A DNA stretch of 64,000 nt from Candidatus Kurthia intestinigallinarum (GTDB lineage Bacteria; Bacillota; Bacilli; Bacillales_A; Planococcaceae): assembly GCF_003991225.1 (NCBI RefSeq), contig NZ_JTFC01000029.1:61990-125989 (forward strand), written 5' to 3'. The position numbers and the translations under genes are program-made. Under the pieces are notes generated by a model. The model was given only the letters and a program-made list of their open reading frames with translations, was not told the DNA's origin and ran no database searches. Shown here piece by piece: positions 59,378-64,000 of this stretch; the stretch's first letter is position 1; every line of letters begins with the position of its first letter.

Positions 59378-60325
59378 ATGGATACAAACCAAATAACGCG
59401 CGTCTTATCAATTTATTCACGATTTTATGCAGGTGAAGGACTTAATAAAAGGGCCATTGCGGCTGAATTTCAAGTAAGTGAAAAAACGATTCAGCGCGAT
59501 TTCAACCAAATTCGAGATTTTTTAGAGCAACAAGGCATACAAGCACCTATACTATATAATGCCTCTGAAAAAAAGTATTTTTGGCATGAACGAAATAGTT
59601 TATTAAAGCCCGATGTTATTTATTCAACAACGAAAATTTTATTAGAATCACGCGCCTTTTTAAAAAATGAAATGCAGCAAATTATCGAGCATTTAATTGG
59701 TCAGATAAACTTAGACCAACGAAAAATATTACAAAATGTGCTATCTAGTGATATGTCAGGCTATAGAAATTTGCAGACAAATATTTCTGTAACAAACTTG
59801 CTTTGGCAGCTTGCGAAAGAGATTGAAGAAAAAAATTGCATTCGTATCGTTTATACCAAAGAATTTAACCCATCTAAAAAACCAACTGTGCTTTTTCCAG
59901 TTGGCATTATTTTCTCGGAATATTATTTTTATTTAATAGCCTATCAAACATCGTTTAAACCTGACTATCCAACGATTTACCGCATAGACCGTATTCAATC
60001 ATTAGAAAGTCAGCCTCATTTTAAACCATCTTATGATATTGCCTATTTTAGTGAAAGTGCTTTTCGTGATCGTATTCAATTTATGTATACAGGGGCGCTT
60101 ATGACAATCCGTTTTCGCTTCACTGGTCCATCTGTACAAGCTGTATTGGACCGTATTCCAACAGCACGCCAATTACATAATAATGAATTCGAGGCAGAGG
60201 TGTATGGTAAGGGAATCAAAATGTGGCTGCTTAGTCAGGGGCCGCATATCGAAGTGCTTAGTCCTGCAAGCTTTCGTGCTGAAATGAAGGAAGAAATTCA
60301 GCACATGCTTTCGAAATATGACTAA
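59378..60325 (+). CDS. WYL-domain transcriptional regulator
   Basis: 315 residues. HTH_11-type N-terminus (VLSIYSRFYAGEGLNKRAIAAEFQVSEKTIQRDFNQIRDFLEQ, residues 8-55), a middle linker, then the WYL domain (NCIRIVYTKEFNPSKKPTVLFPVGIIFSEYYFYLIAYQTSF...PTIYRIDRIQSLE, about 150-220) and WCX C-terminus. WYL proteins bind nucleic acid or ligands and often guard defence islands (BrxR, CapW type) or DNA-repair genes. SD AAAGGAG. Divergent from the NADAR-radical SAM gene, which it most likely controls. Confidence 0.88.
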   Translation: MDTNQITRVLSIYSRFYAGEGLNKRAIAAEFQVSEKTIQRDFNQIRDFLEQQGIQAPILYNASEKKYFWHERNSLLKPDVIYSTTKILLESRAFLKNEMQQIIEHLIGQINLDQRKILQNVLSSDMSGYRNLQTNISVTNLLWQLAKEIEEKNCIRIVYTKEFNPSKKPTVLFPVGIIFSEYYFYLIAYQTSFKPDYPTIYRIDRIQSLESQPHFKPSYDIAYFSESAFRDRIQFMYTGALMTIRFRFTGPSVQAVLDRIPTARQLHNNEFEAEVYGKGIKMWLLSQGPHIEVLSPASFRAEMKEEIQHMLSKYD

Positions 60326-60331
60326 ATAAAA

Positions 60332-60460
60332 AAGTTGTAACATACATATAAAATAACCGCTCCTATGAGTATAAGAAAAACCGGAATCGTGCTTTGGCGC
60401 GGTTCCGGTTTTTCATTATGAACGCTAAAAAAGGAACATGATGTGTTTTGTCCCAGTCTC
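60332..60460. repeat. dispersed ~130-bp hairpin repeat, copy 6
   Basis: Degenerate left end (AGTTGTAACA), right end TGTCCCAGTCTC; central AGAAAAACCGGAATCGTG...GGTTCCGGTTTTTC. Between the convergent WYL and beta-lactamase genes. Same orientation as copies 1 and 5. Confidence 0.8.
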
Positions 60461-60465
60461 GTTTT

Positions 60466-61317
60466 TTAGTGTAAAGATTTTATGATAACTCGCGTTGCCT
60501 CTTCAATCAATTGATTATCGTATGTAGCATTTTGCTCACTTCTACTTGAAAGAATAGCTAAAACAATCGGTGCTCGATTTGGTGGAAAGACAACCGCAAT
60601 ATCATTTCTTGTTCCGTAGCTTCCGGCACCACTCTTATCTACAACCTTCCAGTCTGTTGGAACGCCTGCACGAATTAAAGCATCTCCTGTTTTATTATCC
60701 GCCATCCAATCGAGTAGAAGCTGTCGCTTTTCAATTGATAATGTACTGTCGATAGTATATTTCTTCAAATCAATTGCGAGTGCTTTGGCGGTGCTCGTGT
60801 CACGTTTATCTCCTGGAATGGCTGTATTCAATTCTGTTTCAAAACGATTAGCGTATGTTGTTTTGTCGCCCATTTTGCGAAGGCTTTGTTCAAATCCCTT
60901 TGGACCACCAATTGCATGAAATAACAGATTCCCTGCTGTATTGTCACTGTATCGAACAGCCGCCTCACTAATTTCTCGTAGTGTCATCCCTGTATCTGTA
61001 TAAAGCTCTGTCACGGGTGAATATGCGACAAGATCATCCTTTGTATACAGAATAACCGTTTCTAATTGCTCTAATGAAGCGTTTTGCAGTAAAACCCCCG
61101 CCGCAAGTGCCTTATACGTCGACGTAAATGCGAATCGTTCATTTGCATGGTACGCTATTTTTTTATTTGTTGCGGTATCGATTACATAAATACCTAGACG
61201 CACATCATATTTCTTTTCTAGCTCCTTAAAATCCTGCTGAGGCGATGACCATCCAGCTAGCGGAATGATTGCAAGCACCATGATAAGTAAGACAACTTTC
61301 AGTGACGATTTTTCCAT
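60466..61317 (-). CDS. bla: class A beta-lactamase
   Basis: 283 residues. All class A motifs are present: S66-T-Y-K69 (active Ser, SxxK), S124-D-N, E160-x-x-L-N (deacylation Glu) and K228-S-G. Signal peptide about 1-24 (no lipobox Cys). It hydrolyses beta-lactams outside the cell. No blaR/blaI regulators are next to it, so probably constitutive. SD AGGAGG with a 10-nt spacing. Length is normal. Confidence 0.92.
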   Translation of the reverse strand: MEKSSLKVVLLIMVLAIIPLAGWSSPQQDFKELEKKYDVRLGIYVIDTATNKKIAYHANERFAFTSTYKALAAGVLLQNASLEQLETVILYTKDDLVAYSPVTELYTDTGMTLREISEAAVRYSDNTAGNLLFHAIGGPKGFEQSLRKMGDKTTYANRFETELNTAIPGDKRDTSTAKALAIDLKKYTIDSTLSIEKRQLLLDWMADNKTGDALIRAGVPTDWKVVDKSGAGSYGTRNDIAVVFPPNRAPIVLAILSSRSEQNATYDNQLIEEATRVIIKSLH

Positions 61318-61426
61318 TGAGTAAATTCCTCCTAATAAACCTAAATTTAGGTTATTAATTCATGATAGAGCAGTGACGATACAAAGGCAACCCAATGGCC
61401 AGTACAATCTAAAATCAGACAGCTTA

Positions 61427-61456
61427 TTGTCTTTATTATAAAATTCGTGGTATAAT
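61427..61456 (+). promoter_or_regulatory. promoter of the convergent small RNA
   Basis: TTGTCT (61427-61432), 18 nt, TATAAT (61451-61456) with an extended -10 TG. The start would be near 61463. The stretch 61318-61426 otherwise shows no gene. Confidence 0.6.
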
Positions 61457-61462
61457 TGGACA

Positions 61463-61642
61463 TATAAAAAAGGCCGATGCGCGAACATCGACCTTTGCAA
61501 CAGTCTTCACTGGAAGCGCCAACTTTCAGTGTTGATGCTCTCGTTTAGTAAAAGTACATGTGAGAGATCACACACTTAAGCTGTGCCTAGCAGCTAAAAT
61601 GATTTAGGATTGGACGCTAATCTTCTTGATTAGTGTCTTTTT
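61463..61642 (+). ncRNA. candidate antitoxin RNA convergent to a small toxin gene
   Basis: About 180 nt from the extended -10 promoter to a terminator (GACGCTAATC/GATTAGTGTC 61613-61637, then TTTTT). It begins with a hairpin (AAAGG.CGATG/CATCG.CCTTT, 61470-61497). It overlaps the end of the toxin gene, and shares with that gene's plus-strand sequence the direct repeats CTAGCAGC (61587-61594 and 61739-61746) and TGAGAG (61561-61566 and 61782-61787); both place it complementary to the toxin mRNA around its SD and early codons. Layout as in Fst/par or txpA-ratA type I systems. Confidence 0.55.
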
Positions 61643-61766
61643 GTTTGTCCTTTTTATCTCGGTTTACGCCAAAATAAATGCGCGTCACTTTTAGCTTACC
61701 ATCTACACGTTCGATATGAACGCATAGAAATGGCGTAACTAGCAGCAACACAAGAGCAAGCACCAT
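61617..61766 (-). CDS. 49-residue hydrophobic peptide, candidate type I toxin
   Basis: ATG 61766 lies 7 nt after GAAGGGAGGC. A hydrophobic segment (MVLALVLLLVTPFLCVHI, residues 1-18) is followed by a charged tail (KDKKDKQKDTNQED-like), the build of small holin-like toxins, although the membrane segment comes very early. An extended -10 TGGTATAAT (minus strand, 61804-61812) lies 30 nt upstream of the SD. Convergent with the RNA at 61463-61642. Confidence 0.55.
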   Translation of the reverse strand: MVLALVLLLVTPFLCVHIERVDGKLKVTRIYFGVNRDKKDKQKDTNQED

Positions 61767-61822
61767 AAATCGCCTCCCTTCTGAGAGGCTCTGTTGCTCT
61801 ATTATTATACCATATCAACACA

Positions 61823-61863
61823 AAAATCCCGCTTCTATTCAAAAGGAGAAGCGGGATTTTTAT
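61823..61863 (-). terminator. terminator of the sigma operon
   Basis: 14-bp stem AAAATCCCGCTTCT/AGAAGCGGGATTTT, T-rich on both strands. Confidence 0.88.
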
Positions 61864-62231
61864 TAAAATTCATAGCTAGCTACATATTCCTCACCAGACG
61901 CATCCTCAACAATTCGTTTTCCTGTTTTCTTTAATGTCATCGAAAATTCGTCATCCCCGGTAATATAATACCTATCATCTTTGATTTCTACCTGAATCCC
62001 CTTATATGTCTGCTGCTCATTCTTCACAACACGTACATCCTCAGGCTCCATGCTAGGCTTTATATTATCCTCGCCTTTTTTGACGATTAACGTATTCCCT
62101 TTAAATTCAAGCGAATTCAGTGAATTATACCGTCCCGTGAAATATAAGCCATCTAATGAAGTACTCGTTGTTTGCGCACTACAAGCCGTCAGTAATATAC
62201 ATACAACCACACTTACTACCATTTTTTTCAT
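61863..62231 (-). CDS. small lipoprotein of the second sigma operon
   Basis: 122 residues. Signal VVVCILLTACSAQ, lipobox Cys about 17. The mature part (LDGLYFTGRYNSLNSLEFKGNTLIVKKGEDN) is beta-rich, like small lipocalin- or DUF-type lipoproteins. ATG follows AAGGGGG and overlaps the previous gene by 4 nt. Third gene of the sigma/anti-sigma operon. Confidence 0.65.
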   Translation of the reverse strand: MKKMVVSVVVCILLTACSAQTTSTSLDGLYFTGRYNSLNSLEFKGNTLIVKKGEDNIKPSMEPEDVRVVKNEQQTYKGIQVEIKDDRYYITGDDEFSMTLKKTGKRIVEDASGEEYVASYEF

Positions 62232-62917
62232 TTCGATACGCCCCCTTTTGGCAATTCAATTACTTTCGTTCGTTTGTCGTTAAAATAAAGCCTTATCTTC
62301 GTTGGTGAAATCCATGCTGCCGTACGCAGATTCTTTACTTGTTTATTCGTCTGGTAATGTTGCTCATTCTTTGTATTGTTAATGAATTTCAAGCGTTTGC
62401 CGTCTTCATTTTCTATTATCGCCATAACGTTTTTTTTGTCTGGTGACAGCTGTTCCTCCAGCAAGCGCCCCTTTTCAAAGGATGAAAGATAATCCGCGTC
62501 TCCTGATGTAACGATAAATGACATACCACAGAAGGTCTCCTTACAATCTGCTGTTACATAGTAGCCTTGCTTAACATAGGCAGAGGGTGTATAGCGAAGC
62601 GGAACCTCTTTCCCTTCTGCTAAAAATCGAATTAATAAATCATACAACTCCGTTGAAATCGCTAGTTGTTCACCTGTTTGTGCATGTGTGATAAAAGATT
62701 GCTCGATTACTGCCGGAGAATCCGCTGATTTGAAGGGAGGCGTTGCTTGCAGACGCAAGCTAATGATTAAAAGTATGATGACAACAACCGGCACTAGCCA
62801 ATACATCTTTTTTTGACGCTTTTTGTGCATTTTTTCATGAAGTCTTTTTTTAATACGCTCCTCATGTACGGTAGTATCACCGATTTTTTGATGCAATTGT
62901 CGTTCAAGCTCATTCAT
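62228..62917 (-). CDS. putative membrane anti-sigma factor
   Basis: 229 residues. A cytosolic N-terminus (NELERQLHQKIGDTTVHEERIKKRLHEKMHKKRQKK), one helix (about 38-57), and an outside domain. Coupled to the ECF sigma gene by an 8-nt overlap, the usual sign of a sigma/anti-sigma pair. No zinc-binding anti-sigma motif (HxxxCxxC) is present. Role by context. Confidence 0.7.
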   Translation of the reverse strand: MNELERQLHQKIGDTTVHEERIKKRLHEKMHKKRQKKMYWLVPVVVIILLIISLRLQATPPFKSADSPAVIEQSFITHAQTGEQLAISTELYDLLIRFLAEGKEVPLRYTPSAYVKQGYYVTADCKETFCGMSFIVTSGDADYLSSFEKGRLLEEQLSPDKKNVMAIIENEDGKRLKFINNTKNEQHYQTNKQVKNLRTAAWISPTKIRLYFNDKRTKVIELPKGGVSK

Positions 62918-63416
62918 GGAATAATCCCTCCCATTCTAAAGTGCTCAATTTCTCCTTTAGCTTTTGCTGTGCCTTTTTGTAGCGGTAATGAATTGTGCTA
63001 ATGGGTAGCTGCAATAGCTCACTCATCTCCGCAAAGGAATGATTTTCATAAAAATAAAGAATAATAATTTCACGATATTTAATCGGTAATTGTAGCACCG
63101 CTTCAGCAATTTCAAGGCGTTCCTCTGTTGCAATAAGCTGATTTTTCATTTCATAGCCACCTGTAAAATACGTCGTCACCTGATGCGTACGGTACCGCCA
63201 GCTTTTCAAATAGTCCTTTGAGCAATTAATCGTAATACGCGTTAGATACGTTTCAATTGAGGATTCCTGTCTAAAATCATGCTGTTTCTCAAAAAAGCGG
63301 AGAAATACATCCTGGACAATATCCTCCGCAGCATGAAAATCCTTCACATACAAATAGCTTAATTGAAAAAGCTTTTTCGTATATTTATCGACAATACGCC
63401 GCCATTTTACCTCCAC
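62910..63416 (-). CDS. ECF-type RNA polymerase sigma factor
   Basis: 168 residues. Region 2 KKLFQLSYLYVKDFHAAEDIVQDVFLRFFEKQHDFRQESSIETYLTRITINCSKDYLKSW; region 4 LPIKYREIIILYFYENHSFAEMSELLQLPISTIHYRYKKAQQKLKEKL. The frame is open up to 63497, but GTG 63416 with AAAGGGG upstream gives the normal family length; an upstream start has no SD. Heads the operon with anti-sigma and lipoprotein genes. Confidence 0.85.
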   Translation of the reverse strand: MEVKWRRIVDKYTKKLFQLSYLYVKDFHAAEDIVQDVFLRFFEKQHDFRQESSIETYLTRITINCSKDYLKSWRYRTHQVTTYFTGGYEMKNQLIATEERLEIAEAVLQLPIKYREIIILYFYENHSFAEMSELLQLPISTIHYRYKKAQQKLKEKLSTLEWEGLFHE

Positions 63417-63490
63417 TTTTTTCACCCCTTTCTTATTAGACGATGCTCGTTCATTTTTTTTCAACTTTCCATGAAAAAATAATTTAAATA

Positions 63491-63536
63491 TTGACATCTC
63501 ACGCTACGAACTAAATAGTTGCATATGCAACTATTT
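63491..63536 (+). promoter_or_regulatory. promoter with a 24-bp perfect palindrome (MarR operator)
   Basis: TTGACA (63491-63496) is followed 17 nt later by a -10-like AATAGT. A perfect 24-bp palindrome centred on TTGCATATGCAA (63513-63536) overlaps the -10, 17 bp before the MarR start. This fits a self-repressing MarR operator; the gene itself is now broken. Confidence 0.75.
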
Positions 63537-63552
63537 AAAGGAGGGACAACAT

Positions 63553-63684
63553 TTGGCCAACTTAAACGACCTCGTCCATCAATTCTTTCAAGTGTCTCGT
63601 GCGATGACAAAGGACTTAAATCATCGTATGGCGCCACTTCAGTTAACACAGTCACAGCTTGGGATTATCGAGTATTTATCATTT
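63553..63684 (+). pseudogene. MarR-family regulator cut off by a tnpB element
   Basis: TTG 63553 behind AAAGGAGG reads ANLNDLVHQFFQVSRAMTKDLNHR then MAPLQLTQSQLGIIEYLS, the first helices and the start of the winged HTH of a MarR protein. The frame then runs into the left end of the tnpB element. The rest, if kept, is beyond the window. Confidence 0.78.
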
Positions 63685-64000
63685 CTTCGCAGAATACCCC
63701 TCCCTCAAGGAACGTAGTGAGGAGGGAGGGGATGAATGCGAACCCAATGATTCTGCCAGTACTAATTTGTTGAAAAGAACATCTGTTCCCGTTATACTAT
63801 TCAAAAAAAGGAGGTGTCTGTCATGCCACATCAAGCGTATAAATTCCGTATCTACCCAACTAAAGACCAACAAGCGCTCATCCATCAAACCCATGGGCAT
63901 TGTCGTTTTGTTTACAACCATTTTCTTGCGTTGTGGAATACTTCTTATAAAGAAGAAGGAAAAGGATTGAATCTTTCCATTATGTCCAAAATGCTCACGA
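63684..64000 (+). mobile_element. IS200/IS605-family element, left part (element 3)
   Basis: Left-end hairpin CCCCTCCCTC/GAGGGAGGGG (63697-63706 and 63722-63731), then a lead-in to tnpB. The left tip is near 63684 but not pinned. The element continues past the window. Confidence 0.65.
63823..64000 (+). CDS. tnpB: TnpB RNA-guided nuclease, 5' part
   Basis: 59 codons visible: MPHQAYKFRIYPTKDQQALIHQTHGHCRFVYNHFLALWNTSYKEEGKGLNLSIMSKMLT. Nearly the same as the start of the tnpB at 36.4 kb, so a second copy of that family. SD AAAGGAGG with 7-nt spacing. Confidence 0.9.
   Translation, partial: MPHQAYKFRIYPTKDQQALIHQTHGHCRFVYNHFLALWNTSYKEEGKGLNLSIMSKMLT

Noticed and set aside
1..64000. CRISPR array or cas genes
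   Set aside because: No regularly spaced direct repeats and no Cas protein motifs; the RuvC-type proteins are TnpB.
1..64000. Prophage or integrative element
   Set aside because: No integrase, capsid, terminase, relaxase or attachment repeat; only tnpB elements and small repeats.

Overview
The window looks like chromosomal DNA of a low-to-mid GC Gram-positive bacterium of the Bacillales, most likely Planococcaceae (Lysinibacillus/Solibacillus-like). Reasons: strong GGAGG-type ribosome binding sites with frequent TTG/GTG starts, perfect or near-perfect Bacillus-type Zur and Fur boxes, a dpp/ykf murein-peptide operon as in Bacillus, a Gram-positive lipoprotein-type substrate-binding protein set, ECF sigma/anti-sigma pairs with Bacillus-type sigma-regulator domains, and a class A beta-lactamase. 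The genus is inferred; no rRNA or tRNA gene was seen.

Layout. 0-10 kb: an MFS exporter behind a short leader peptide and an SD-masking hairpin, an IR-bounded non-coding repeat, a DUF2520 dehydrogenase-like gene, an ABC exporter pair, a Zur-controlled ZinT lipoprotein, small membrane proteins, a threonine aldolase and an XRE/membrane protein pair. 10-16 kb: a stand-alone tnpB element, a methyltransferase, a DUF4166 gene, an acetyltransferase, and a Fur-controlled three-gene iron operon made of two paralogous amidotransferase-fold proteins and a FepB-like lipoprotein. 16-24.5 kb: dppBCDE-ykfA-ykfD (cell-wall peptide uptake and trimming) and a stand-alone trpB. 24.6-31 kb: a tellurium-resistance-type (Ter) operon with two TerD proteins, TerC and a four-enzyme biosynthetic arm (CitE-like lyase, phosphoribosyltransferase-TRSP, StiP-like, HAD phosphatase). 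31-35.5 kb: HNH protein, LysR regulator facing a sulfite/TSUP exporter, and small unknown genes.

35.5-41 kb is a decay zone: an AraC regulator cut by a second tnpB element, a gene fragment, a VOC gene with an internal in-frame deletion, a second copy of the non-coding repeat, and a broken chemotaxis receptor, beside a two-subunit chromate transporter. 41-53 kb holds a GntR-ABC operon, a family of secreted SH3-like proteins (one broken), a polysaccharide deacetylase between two paralogous small membrane proteins, a sigma/anti-sigma pair and a broken SDR. 53-57 kb has a DUF4303 gene with one stop codon and several small genes of unknown function that resemble immunity-type islands.

57-64 kb carries what I consider the best candidate for an undescribed system: a 723-residue fusion of an N-terminal NADAR domain to a radical-SAM enzyme, divergent from a WYL-domain regulator with a palindromic operator in the shared promoter region. 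It is followed by a beta-lactamase, a likely type I toxin-antitoxin locus (49-residue membrane peptide and a convergent ~180-nt RNA with direct-repeat complementarity to its translation start), a second sigma/anti-sigma/lipoprotein operon, and a MarR gene interrupted by a third tnpB element that runs off the window.

Two dispersed non-coding repeat families run through the window: six copies of a ~130-bp hairpin element with GAGGCTGGGACA-type ends, mostly at gene 3' ends, and two relatives of a ~500-bp element. No CRISPR array, phage module, rRNA or tRNA was found.
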